Shown piece after piece: positions 29,535 to 38,185 of a stretch of 63,987 bases of DNA. The DNA is taken from assembly GCA_001642415.1 (NCBI GenBank), contig LTDK01000042.1, positions 1-63,987 of the forward strand, written 5' to 3'. The position numbers and the translations under genes are program-made. The notes under the pieces were generated by a model. That model did not search any database and was not told the DNA's origin. It worked only from the letters and a program-made list of their open reading frames with translations. The stretch's first letter is position 1, and every line of letters starts with the position of its first letter. The stretch comes from Nematocida ironsii. Taxonomy: Eukaryota; Microsporidia.

Positions 29535-32402
29535 TTATACAATGGCAGGTACATCTGGTGTATTTCTAGCAGAGACAGTATGTATGCCGGCACTAGTACT
29601 GCTTATACTGGCACTAGTACTTCTTATACTGGTACTAGTACTGCTTGCACTAATACTGCTGCTTATACCTTGCACTAAATGGCCATCTACTATTTGTACA
29701 TGTCCAAGTATTTCTCCATCTATACCCATTGGATGTATATCACCAATCTGACCTCCCTGGCTGATCTGCTGCATTTGATCTACTTGGCTTACACTGCCAC
29801 TATTCTGGCTGATTTGTACACTCCCCTGCCCATTTTGTGTGCTCTGCTGGCTGCCTTGTATGCTCGCCTGATTACTTTGTAGATTTTGCCCACTACTCTG
29901 TTGTGCTTGGCCTATATGACCAGTGCTCTGTTCAGATTGGCTTATTTGCCCACTACTCTGTGCAGATTGACCACTGCTCTGACTGATTTGGCCAGATTTG
30001 CTGTCAGTCTGCTGTATTTTATCTACATAATTGGCTTGATTGCTCTGCCCTATTTTTACCTGTTTGTTTTGTGTGTTCTGTATACTTTCTCCATTATTTA
30101 GTATATGCCCATGCACTCCATCTACCATGGGTGCGCAGGGATTAAGACAGAATGCATTCTCACATGGACATAATTCTTCTACAAAGTCTGAAGCATCAAT
30201 TGAGATGGGAATTGTCTTATACTCTGTATATTCTACATTGCACAATTTACATGCATTCTGCTGTTTAGGCTTTACTGTAACGGTGTTCGTTATGATTTTA
30301 GTATGTATTTTAGTGGTATACACTGTATTAGTATTGTATACGGTGTTAGTAGTGGTAACTACTCTATCTACAGTATTAGTGCTATATATTACATTTGTAG
30401 TAGTAATTAATCTGTCCACGGTTTTGTATACTGACAGTATATTTGTAAGTGTAGATATAGAGTGTATTACAGGCTGAGGCACCTTTATCTTAAAGTATCT
30501 TACAACGTCATAGCACATGTTACCACATCCTTGCTTACTGCCAGAGGTGGGCATAGAAGGATTGGGAGAGCTTTGGTTGTTTATACCAGTGCTAGGAACA
30601 GTAGGAGGAATAGTAGCTATAGAAACACTAGATGAACTACTAGACATATTAGCATCGCCACCATTTGCATTTGGTGTGGGTGAGCTAGGTACATTAGCAC
30701 CGCCTGCGCTAGTATTGGCACCGGCGCCCGCATCTGCACTAGCACCGGAAGCTGCTCCAGCATTAGCACTGGCACCGGCATCTGCACCTGCATTGGCGCT
30801 AGCACCAGAGGCTGCTCCAGCATTAGCATCCGCGCCCGCAGCTGCGCCTGCGCCGGCTCCAGCAGCTGCACTTGCACTATCTGCACTATTGCTAGATACA
30901 TTTACACTATTACCAGTTGCACTTGCACCAGCTACATTAGTAGCGCTGCTGCCGCCAGATACATTATTAGATATACTTACACTTTTAACTGTACTGCTAC
31001 TAATACTATTATTGCTTAGTGTACTAACCATACTCTGAAGAGATTGTGTCTGTGCATCTATTTCCTCTTGAGAAATATTTGTTTGGTATAATCCAGTCGA
31101 AGTCAATTGTGATTTACTTTTGGCTTCTTCCTTGGTCTTACCGCAATCCACACCTATAAAAATTCCTGTTTTATCTTTGATCACACCATTAGACGAATAC
31201 AAACTAATTCTATCAGATACATCTTTATAGCAGCTGCACTCTACATTGTAGTATACAGCTATATTGGTAATAGACACATTGGTTGTGTTATAATTAGATA
31301 TACGGCTACCATACGATAGTACAGTAGAAATATAATCATTAGACGCAGAACCAATCACACTAGACACAGTAGATATGCTGGATATACTAGACATGGCAGA
31401 AATGCTGGACATGCTAGACATACTGGACATGCTAGAAATACTGGATACACTAGACACGGTAGAAATACTAGACACAGCAGAAGCACTGGATATACTAGAT
31501 GTACTGGATACCGTTGGAACGCTAGATGTACTAGATGTACTACTGGATACTGCTGGAGCACTAGATGTACTGGATACAGAACTGATTGTAGACTTATCAT
31601 GCACACTGCTAGACTTCTTATCTTTGTTTTGCGCTACACCAGCAACGATTGGTGTAGCTCCTGGGCCATTTTTATCTTTACCATCCTTAGACTTGTCCTT
31701 TGCGTCTTTGCCATCCTTAGACTTGTCCTTTGCATCTTTGCCATCCTTAGATTTATCTTTGCTGTCTTTGCCATCCTTAGATTTATCTTTGCTGTCTTTA
31801 GACTTGTCTGCCTTGGCCTTTTCTTTGGCGTCCTTGGTTTTCTTAGCCTTATCCTTTGCGTCTTTCGCCTTATCCGCCTTAGCCTTGTCTTTGGCATCTT
31901 TAGCATCCTTAGACTGCTTGGAATCTGTTTTAGACTTATTCTGTGACTTACTCCCACTAAATAGACCAAATATACCACCAGAGGATTTATCTTGCGACTT
32001 ATTTTTTTGATCTTTAGATTTATCCTTGTCCTTATTTACATCTGCGCCATTTTTCTTGCTGTCTTTGCTCTTATTTGTGCTTGACTTGCCTCCAAATAAA
32101 CCTAATATACCACCAGACTTATCTGATGATTTATCATCTGGCTTATTTTTATCCTTACTCGCATCCGACTTCGCTTTAGATTTGCTTGCATCAGACTTAG
32201 ATTTACTCGCATCAGACTTAGCTTTACTTGTATCAGGCTTGGCTTTTGCTTTGCTTGTTTCAGAAGTACTTTTATTCTTTTCAGAATTAGCCTGCTTAGT
32301 ATCAGCGTTGGCTATATTAGACTGTGCCAGATCTGGAAACATTTTTGCAGTGACTATAACTAATTGTAATAGGCACAAGACTGCTCTTCCACTCACCTTC
32401 AT
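29535..32402 (-). CDS. Secreted repeat-rich, Cys-containing protein
   Basis: About 955 residues from the ATG at 32402 (a TTG lies five codons upstream). The signal peptide is MKVSGRAVLCLLQLVIVTA. Then follow Lys/Ser/Ala/Asp repeats (KAKSDASK, then KDGKDAKDKSK units), two near-identical GGI(L/F)GLF blocks, a Ser/Val/Met run (SSMSSMSS type), and a Cys-containing domain (ECSCYKDV...VDCGK). An Ala/Gly run (ASANAGADAGAS type), a second Cys-rich part with TNTVYTTK heptads and CPCENAFCLNPC, a Gln/Ser-rich tract and a GHLVQGISSSIS tail complete it. The cysteines could cross-link it into an extracellular structure. It is a candidate polar-tube or spore-wall protein; identity unproven. Confidence 0.75.
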   Translation of the reverse strand: MKVSGRAVLCLLQLVIVTAKMFPDLAQSNIANADTKQANSEKNKSTSETSKAKAKPDTSKAKSDASKSKSDASKSKAKSDASKDKNKPDDKSSDKSGGILGLFGGKSSTNKSKDSKKNGADVNKDKDKSKDQKNKSQDKSSGGIFGLFSGSKSQNKSKTDSKQSKDAKDAKDKAKADKAKDAKDKAKKTKDAKEKAKADKSKDSKDKSKDGKDSKDKSKDGKDAKDKSKDGKDAKDKSKDGKDKNGPGATPIVAGVAQNKDKKSSSVHDKSTISSVSSTSSAPAVSSSTSSTSSVPTVSSTSSISSASAVSSISTVSSVSSISSMSSMSSMSSISAMSSISSISTVSSVIGSASNDYISTVLSYGSRISNYNTTNVSITNIAVYYNVECSCYKDVSDRISLYSSNGVIKDKTGIFIGVDCGKTKEEAKSKSQLTSTGLYQTNISQEEIDAQTQSLQSMVSTLSNNSISSSTVKSVSISNNVSGGSSATNVAGASATGNSVNVSSNSADSASAAAGAGAGAAAGADANAGAASGASANAGADAGASANAGAASGASADAGAGANTSAGGANVPSSPTPNANGGDANMSSSSSSVSIATIPPTVPSTGINNQSSPNPSMPTSGSKQGCGNMCYDVVRYFKIKVPQPVIHSISTLTNILSVYKTVDRLITTTNVIYSTNTVDRVVTTTNTVYNTNTVYTTKIHTKIITNTVTVKPKQQNACKLCNVEYTEYKTIPISIDASDFVEELCPCENAFCLNPCAPMVDGVHGHILNNGESIQNTQNKQVKIGQSNQANYVDKIQQTDSKSGQISQSSGQSAQSSGQISQSEQSTGHIGQAQQSSGQNLQSNQASIQGSQQSTQNGQGSVQISQNSGSVSQVDQMQQISQGGQIGDIHPMGIDGEILGHVQIVDGHLVQGISSSISASSTSTSIRSTSASISSTSAGIHTVSARNTPDVPAIV
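30640..32330 (-). repeat. Low-complexity coding repeats in the 955-residue secreted protein
   Basis: Several kinds of short tandem coding repeat lie within one gene: Lys/Asp/Ser units around 31670-31870 (the plus strand repeats CCATCCTTAGAYTTRTC), Ser/Val/Met units around 31370-31590, and Ala/Gly/Asn units around 30700-30890. The long open frames on the opposite strand here are shadows caused by these repeats. Confidence 0.85.
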
Positions 32403-32973
32403 AATAAACAATAACAAATGAAACTAAAGTATAAGGAATTACTTGTACAGGTATAAATAATCCAAATAAACAAATAATATCCCAAAATACTGATCTGTAT
32501 ACAATACAGACCAGAAAATACCCAAAAAAGACAGTATAGCCAATAATACTCCAGATATAATACAGACTAAGAAGTATTACTGTGTAACAATTAGTCTAGA
32601 ATATATTATAATTAGTCTATACCACATGCAGCGTGATTAATTGGTCTAGAGTGTTCCATGGTATAGTTTGTATAGATAAATTTACATTATATTAAAATGG
32701 CGTATTCTCTGGTATAACAATAGACTAAAATACATTAGTAAACACCTTTTATTTCCATATTTAGTAATTAACTGTTATATTTAGCAATAATACAGTAAAT
32801 TACAACGTAATTACTGTTTATTACTAATTATGGAATATATCAGTATAATTATTGCCTATTATGACAATGTTTATTATATAGTCACTCTATTTTCAGTTTT
32901 CATTTCTCTATTACTATATAAGACAAACACTAGCCATGCAAAGTAATCACTTAACATATTTAATAGTGATTTA
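32403..32973. other. Intergenic with clustered TTAGTCTA-type strings
   Basis: AATTAGTCTA occurs twice (about 32589 and 32611) and AATTGGTCTAGA once (about 32639) within 60 bases. No ORF. A TATATAAGAC near 32914 has no plus-strand gene behind it. Confidence 0.4.
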
Positions 32974-32976
32974 TTA
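32970..32976 (-). terminator. Poly(A) signal overlapping stop codon of V-ATPase c
   Basis: On the minus strand the stop and the signal form TAATAAA: the TAA stop at 32976-32974 shares two bases with AATAAA. The 3' UTR must therefore be only a few tens of bases. Confidence 0.6.
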
Positions 32977-33435
32977 TGCCCACACTCTATTACTAACACT
33001 CAGTATAAATCCAACTATTAGTCCGAATAGGCCTATTAACTCACCAAAAACAAGCAGCAAGAAGAAAGAAGGCTTAAATCTCTTCTGCTGTGCTGCAGTA
33101 ACAGTGGCTACTGCAGAAATATCTCCTAGACTGATTGACCCCCAGAACATTCCCATTCCAGTGACAATATAAGCTGCAAGCCATTTCATAGGAATAGAAA
33201 ACTCTGTTGGAGTGCCTTGTGGGGCAGTGGTGAAGAAAAGTAAAACAGAGTAAAGCACACCCACACCAATAAATGCAGATGGTATTATAGTCAATATTAT
33301 ATCTGACTTAATACTAGCTGAATTACAGATACCAATTGATGCTTTGCTCATGCCCAGACTTACACCAGCAAATGTAGGGCATAGCAGACTAATTACACCG
33401 ATAGGATAGATACACTCAAGAAGTAGTTTCTGCAT
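32974..33435 (-). CDS. VMA3: V-ATPase proteolipid subunit c
   Basis: 153 residues from an ATG, the usual length for subunit c. Four membrane helices are clear (about 10-32, 48-70, 84-108, 124-148). The proton-carrying glutamate is E132 in LLLVFGELIGLFGLIVGFIL, matching the family's FAExLGLYGLIVxxIL in helix 4. Helix 1 reads FAGVSLGMSKASIGI, related to GAAYGTAKSGVGI but degenerate. GDISAVATVTAAQQKRF matches the loop before helix 4. It forms the rotor ring of the vacuolar proton pump; c' or c'' identity cannot be excluded. The stop codon TAA is embedded in TAATAAA. Confidence 0.9.
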   Translation of the reverse strand: MQKLLLECIYPIGVISLLCPTFAGVSLGMSKASIGICNSASIKSDIILTIIPSAFIGVGVLYSVLLFFTTAPQGTPTEFSIPMKWLAAYIVTGMGMFWGSISLGDISAVATVTAAQQKRFKPSFFLLLVFGELIGLFGLIVGFILSVSNRVWA

Positions 33436-33597
33436 GGGATAAAAAATAAATAAAATAAAATAAATTATTTATACATTGTGTATAAATAATAGATAACTTA
33501 AGTATAATATAGACTAAATAAGAATAATATAAATCAAATAAGAGTAGAACTATAAATAAACAATTATTTAATGAATATACGCAGAGTTATAAAAAAT

Positions 33598-33611
33598 GAT
33601 TTCGGGTTATG
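33598..33611 (+). promoter_or_regulatory. GATTTCGGGTTATG motif upstream of transketolase
   Basis: A good copy of the dispersed ATTTCGGGTTATAT motif on the coding strand, about 93 bases upstream of the transketolase ATG. Role as promoter element is inferred from recurrence and position only. Confidence 0.4.
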
Positions 33612-33703
33612 TGCGTAATATGAGTGTTCTCATATTTTATAAAATTATTTATTATGCAATGTAGAGTATTGCTGGGCATATATTGCATTGTTTTTTTTTC
33701 TAT

Positions 33704-35893
33704 ATGGGAGCAGTGCAGGAAATGCGCCTTTTAGTGGCTCAGATAGTGCAGAATGCAGGAGAGGGCCATCCAGGGAGTGCAATTGGAATGGCACCTTTAT
33801 TTTACGTGTTGTACAGCAGGGTTTTAAAAATAACAAAATGTGATCTTAAATGGTCTGAAAGAGATATTTTAGTGCTTTCTAATGGGCACTCAGTTGCTAT
33901 TCTGTATGCTGCTTTATTCTGCCGGGGAATTTTGACAGAAAAAGACTTAAGAGAATACAGACAGATTGGGAGTAAAACACCTGGCCATCCAGAGTACTCA
34001 CGTGATAATGCAATAGATGCAACTACTGGTCCACTTGGGCAGGGAGTAGCACAGGCTGTGGGGTATGCGATCTCGATACGCAAAAAACAAAAAAACAATC
34101 GAGTATTCTGCATTCTAGGAGATGGATGCATGCAGGAGGGAATTTCGCAAGAAGCATTTTCGCTTGCGGGTCATTTGCAGCTGAAGAATCTTTTTTTTGT
34201 TTTTGATAGCAATAAAATCACGATTGATGGAGCCACTTCTTATTCCACATCAGATGATGCTAAAAAGCGGATGGAGTCCATGAATTATGAAGTGCTTGAG
34301 GTTGATGCAGAGGATACAGAAGGAATAGAAGAAGTTCTGGGTAAACAATACGGCAAGCCCGTATTCCTAATTATGCACTCTGTGATAGGGAAGGATACAT
34401 CTGTAGAAAACAACAGAAAAGCCCATGGATCTCCATTAGGAGAAGCAGAGGTAGCAAAACTTCAGGAGAAGTACAATTTATGCGGAAAGTCATTTTACAT
34501 CTCAGAAAGCACAAAAGAAATCTACAGAAAACGTGAAGAAGAGGTGGCAGAGGAATACATGCAGTGGAAGAAGATACAAAGAGGTAATTTGAAAAATGCC
34601 AATACTGGCAGAACCTGCCAAGGTGTGGAAGAAGTTAATACGAAAGAAGAGAACAAGAAAACAAATAATAAATACGAGAAAGAGTTTGTGCAAATGTTAG
34701 AAAGCCAGAATTATGTTGAGAAGAAGAAACCAAATAAATCAACACGAGAAATATTTGGTGATCTTGTTCCTGGCCTTCTAAAGAACCCTAACATTCTTGG
34801 AGGATCTGCAGATCTAACAGAATCCACTTGTCTAGGAGCGGCACTGACTAAAAAGCCCGAAATCACAGAAATTGGCCGTAGTTGCCAAATAGATCAGCAA
34901 ACAGAAAAAATCACTGAAGAGAATCAGAATTTCATACACTTTGGTATTAGAGAGCATGCGATGTGTGGGATTATATGCGGGATTGCTTTGTTTGGTGAGC
35001 ACAAGGCTTACTGCAGCACTTTTCTTAATTTCCTAGCGTATGGATTTCCCTCTGTTCGTATAGCTGCACTTTCTGAGGCACCTGCTGTGTATATTGCAAC
35101 GCACGACTCAATAGCTCTAGGCGGTGACGGCCCAACTCACCAGCCTATAGAAATGCTTGCTCTTCTTCGGGCAACACCTGGATTGATTACATTCCGCCCA
35201 GCATCTAGATCAGAGGTAGAGGCAGCAGTTCTGTATGCCTTTTATCGATCAGAGCGGCCGTGTGTCATCATTCTATCCAGACAAGGCATTGAAGAAATTC
35301 CAGAAAAAGACATTAGAATGGATAGCAAAGCACAAAATACAGAAACAAATAATAAATCAAAGACGGGTGTACAGGAAACAGAAGACATAGCAAAAAGTCA
35401 AAGTATTTATGATAAGTCAGCACCACTGAAGAGTACATCTTATATTTCCAGAATTGCTTCAATACTCCATGGGGCGCACATCATTTCAGACTATTCCCCA
35501 GATAATTCAGCACAGAAGTTGCTTCTTCTAGCAACGGGCTCAGAAGTGCCTTTGGCTCTGCGTGTAAAGCCCCTTCTGAATAATTACAACGTAAGGGTAG
35601 TTTCTCTTCTTTCTTTTGAACTCTTCCAAGAACAGCCACAAGAGTATATAGAGGATATTTTATTCTGTGATGTATCTGTGAGCATAGAAGCCCTAAGTAC
35701 ATTTGGCTGGGATAAATACGCTCAAATCCAAATAGGAGTAGATACATTTGGAGCAAGTGGCCCAACAAGCGCAGTATATGAATACTTTGGATTTACACCA
35801 GAAAAAATAACCGACAAAATACATAGTGAAATTAAGAATAAACAACAAAAAGAAGACAGACAAAGAGAAATAAGACGGCTTCAAAGCAAATAA
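33704..35893 (+). CDS. TKL1: Transketolase
   Basis: 729 residues from the ATG at 33704 (an in-frame TTG is seven codons upstream). Family landmarks: NAGEGHPGSAIGMAPL near residue 18, SNGHS, GPLGQGVAQAVGYAI, and the ThDP/Mg motif GDGCMQEGISQEAFSLAGH through the DSN. The pyrimidine domain has FGIREHAMCGI (the catalytic Glu) and THDSIALGGDGPTHQPIEML. It transfers two-carbon ketol units in the non-oxidative pentose phosphate pathway. About 60 residues longer than typical enzymes: low-complexity insertions lie at about 275-335 (Lys/Asn/Glu-rich) and 545-575. A motif-bearing promoter candidate lies about 93 bases upstream. Confidence 0.95.
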   Translation: MGAVQEMRLLVAQIVQNAGEGHPGSAIGMAPLFYVLYSRVLKITKCDLKWSERDILVLSNGHSVAILYAALFCRGILTEKDLREYRQIGSKTPGHPEYSRDNAIDATTGPLGQGVAQAVGYAISIRKKQKNNRVFCILGDGCMQEGISQEAFSLAGHLQLKNLFFVFDSNKITIDGATSYSTSDDAKKRMESMNYEVLEVDAEDTEGIEEVLGKQYGKPVFLIMHSVIGKDTSVENNRKAHGSPLGEAEVAKLQEKYNLCGKSFYISESTKEIYRKREEEVAEEYMQWKKIQRGNLKNANTGRTCQGVEEVNTKEENKKTNNKYEKEFVQMLESQNYVEKKKPNKSTREIFGDLVPGLLKNPNILGGSADLTESTCLGAALTKKPEITEIGRSCQIDQQTEKITEENQNFIHFGIREHAMCGIICGIALFGEHKAYCSTFLNFLAYGFPSVRIAALSEAPAVYIATHDSIALGGDGPTHQPIEMLALLRATPGLITFRPASRSEVEAAVLYAFYRSERPCVIILSRQGIEEIPEKDIRMDSKAQNTETNNKSKTGVQETEDIAKSQSIYDKSAPLKSTSYISRIASILHGAHIISDYSPDNSAQKLLLLATGSEVPLALRVKPLLNNYNVRVVSLLSFELFQEQPQEYIEDILFCDVSVSIEALSTFGWDKYAQIQIGVDTFGASGPTSAVYEYFGFTPEKITDKIHSEIKNKQQKEDRQREIRRLQSK

Positions 35894-36175
35894 TCTCAAT
35901 TGTTTCAATATACACCACAAATTAATCAGAGAATACATATTTAAGGATTATTTCTACTAATTTAATGAATAAATAAGTAAACCATTTGTTATTCATATTT
36001 CATATTTCGTATACATAATTAAATAACTATGAATAATTCAATATTCAGAATAAATTTATTACTTTTTCTGTATGGAATATATACTAATTCTATTATTTTC
36101 TGTATACAATCCAAAATTATAATTGGAAAAATTCGAAAAATCCGAAATTATAATTTTCTCTTCTTTTTTCTTTTT

Positions 36176-36916
36176 ATGTTCAACCAAGACAATTACCACT
36201 GGACACAAGATGATTATACTACAGAAGGAATAAATTTACTTAAAGAACACTTAAAAAGCAAAGGAATCACATTCACAGAAGACCCATCCACAATATATTT
36301 AACACAAAGAATGGGCAGGAAATCCTACAGATTAGATATTTCAGGTGTACTGCAGAAAGACCGCACCAAATTATACATAGTAGGGTATACTGGCATATCA
36401 TCAGATGAGGTAGAAGAATCTCCACTTAAGGAAATATTCATTACATCAGTAAAAGAGGTCATAGAAGAATTACAAAAAAAACAGGCAGAGACAAAAACAG
36501 AAATACACCAAATATCACAGGTAAACACAGACACATCAAAGAGTAAACCAATAGAGTCAGAAGAATTAAAGAAGGAGATAGGGTTTAAAGGACCAGTACA
36601 GCATATATCCAGTATATTATTTAACAGAGAAATAGTTCCTGTTATATCCCCAGAGGTCTCTTTTGTAAGCTGCCCAGGGAAGGTTTTAGAAATACTTCCA
36701 TCCGAAGTGAAAGAGGATGGAGAAGGATTGAAGAGAGAGTGCACAGTGCACATGGAAGGAAAGACATTTACTTTACAGTTCATTTTTAAGGAAAGAATGC
36801 AGGGAAGTGTTCTAAGAATATCCGGTGCAGTTCCTGTTGGATTCTGTGACAAGTTTATTTCGTATTATGAAAACCTTGTGATAGACCGTCTTAAAAGAGC
36901 CAATTTAATAGGATAA
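36176..36916 (+). CDS. Soluble protein, unknown
   Basis: 246 residues from the ATG at 36176, preferred because it follows a T-rich leader (TTTCTTTTT). The frame is open to an ATG at 36029, but those 49 residues are AT-driven hydrophobic sequence. The protein appears to have two alpha/beta parts (about 1-110 and 150-246) joined by a Lys/Glu/Ser linker. The second part (VLEILPSEVKEDGE ... FTLQFIFKERMQGSVLRI) looks like a beta-sheet domain. No motif recognised. Codon use resembles the housekeeping neighbours, so a conserved but divergent function is likely. Confidence 0.6.
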   Translation: MFNQDNYHWTQDDYTTEGINLLKEHLKSKGITFTEDPSTIYLTQRMGRKSYRLDISGVLQKDRTKLYIVGYTGISSDEVEESPLKEIFITSVKEVIEELQKKQAETKTEIHQISQVNTDTSKSKPIESEELKKEIGFKGPVQHISSILFNREIVPVISPEVSFVSCPGKVLEILPSEVKEDGEGLKRECTVHMEGKTFTLQFIFKERMQGSVLRISGAVPVGFCDKFISYYENLVIDRLKRANLIG

Positions 36917-37446
36917 AGCAATGAAACCCACAAGAATATGATTTTTATGATTCTGTTGAGGTATCCAGATATAACCCGAAAAATTTCTTTGGGTTTATAT
37001 TCTGATTTATATTCTATATTATTAAATATGATATAATATAATATAGTAATATCTATTGATGATTAGTACAGTCTAATAATTAATAAACATTGCATATAAA
37101 ATAATACTATTTACACAAACATCATTATATAATGGAATATATTACAGAATATATTATGTAATTATCAATATATATTGTTTAATGTATATGCAGTACTTAT
37201 TACCATATGTCTTATATATACTACTTAATACACTATGTCTTATATATTCTGTATTAGCATATAGTAAATTATACTAATTCTAATGGATAATATATTTTGT
37301 ATATAATTATACACTGTATTATTTATACTTAAGCAGTATCTCTATTTTATTGTAGACTGTGTCTGTGGTACACTCTCTTCCTGTGATATTTCTGGTTATA
37401 TTTCTCTTTGCTGTTCTATTTTTTTCTTTTTTTTCTTACCCCATGA
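36917..37446. other. Intergenic with CGGGTTAT motif
   Basis: ATATAACCCGAAAAAT at 36969-36984 (reverse orientation relative to the flanking plus-strand genes). The rest is strongly AT-rich, with a pyrimidine-rich tract directly before the ubiquitin start (about 37420-37440). Confidence 0.45.
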
Positions 37447-37845
37447 ATGCAGATATTTGTAAAAACACTCACTGGTAAGACAATTACCCTGGAAGTAGAA
37501 CCAAGTGACACAATAGAGAATGTAAAAGCAAAGATACAGGACAAGGAAGGAATCCCTCCCGACCAACAAAGATTAATCTTTGCAGGAAAACAACTGGAAG
37601 ATGGAAGAACCCTTTCTGACTACAACATCCAGAAGGAGAGCACCATTCATCTTGTACTGAGACTGAGAGGAGGAGTCATAACCGACACCGACAGAGTATT
37701 TGTTACAATGAAGAGAACAAAGCTGCTTATTTGCAGAGGGTGCTACTCCAGAAACAGCATCAGAGCCACACACTGCAGAAAGAGTGGTCCATGCGGTAAC
37801 TCCACCAACTTAAGACCAAAGAAGAAGCTAAGAAAGACAAAGTAA
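37447..37845 (+). CDS. UBA52/RPL40: Ubiquitin-ribosomal protein eL40 fusion
   Basis: 132 residues. Residues 1-76 are canonical ubiquitin ending LRLRGG, with K48 and K63 equivalents present. The tail (77-132) is eL40, not eS31: it has the zinc-binding C-x2-C and later cysteines in LLICRGCYSRNSIRATHC and the family-specific NLRPKKK ending. The precursor is cleaved after GG76 to give ubiquitin and the 60S protein. eL40 is slightly divergent at its N-terminus (VITDTDRVF for the usual IIEPSL). No intron is present. Confidence 0.97.
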   Translation: MQIFVKTLTGKTITLEVEPSDTIENVKAKIQDKEGIPPDQQRLIFAGKQLEDGRTLSDYNIQKESTIHLVLRLRGGVITDTDRVFVTMKRTKLLICRGCYSRNSIRATHCRKSGPCGNSTNLRPKKKLRKTK

Positions 37846-38185
37846 GTCATAAATAAATGGTATTCAGTTGATAGATGTATAAATACAGTGTAACAATATA
37901 TATTATACATAGGGTATAATATAATTATTTATAGTGATTGTGTAATAAGTATTGTCTTATATTGCTCTAAGATCAATTACACTATGTGTTATTTAAACTG
38001 CACAGTATTCTATAATATGTTGGCAATGGCTTATTTAGTCATGAATTTTTACATAATGTGTATATAATAATGCATTATAGTGTTCTTTTGCATAATGTGT
38101 AATTAATTCTTTTATTTTAGTAAAGCTGCTTGATAGGCTTCGTTGTAATTAGTCTATTATATAAGTAATTTAATTTTTATTTTTT
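37846..38185. other. Intergenic, no gene seen
   Basis: AT-rich; AATAAA within 15 bases of the eL40 stop. AATTAGTCTATTAT at about 38147 resembles the strings clustered at 32.6 kb. T-rich leader before the next ATG. Confidence 0.4.

Noticed and set aside
30640..32330. Possible CRISPR-like or satellite array in the repeat region
   Set aside because: The repeats are irregular, in frame and translated; no spacers, and the organism is a eukaryote.
29542..32421. Several long plus-strand frames opposite the repeat-rich secreted protein, full of Leu/Ala/Asp
   Set aside because: They are mirror readings of the Ser/Ala/Lys-rich coding repeats; the minus-strand frame has the ATG, the signal peptide and the conserved Cys domains.
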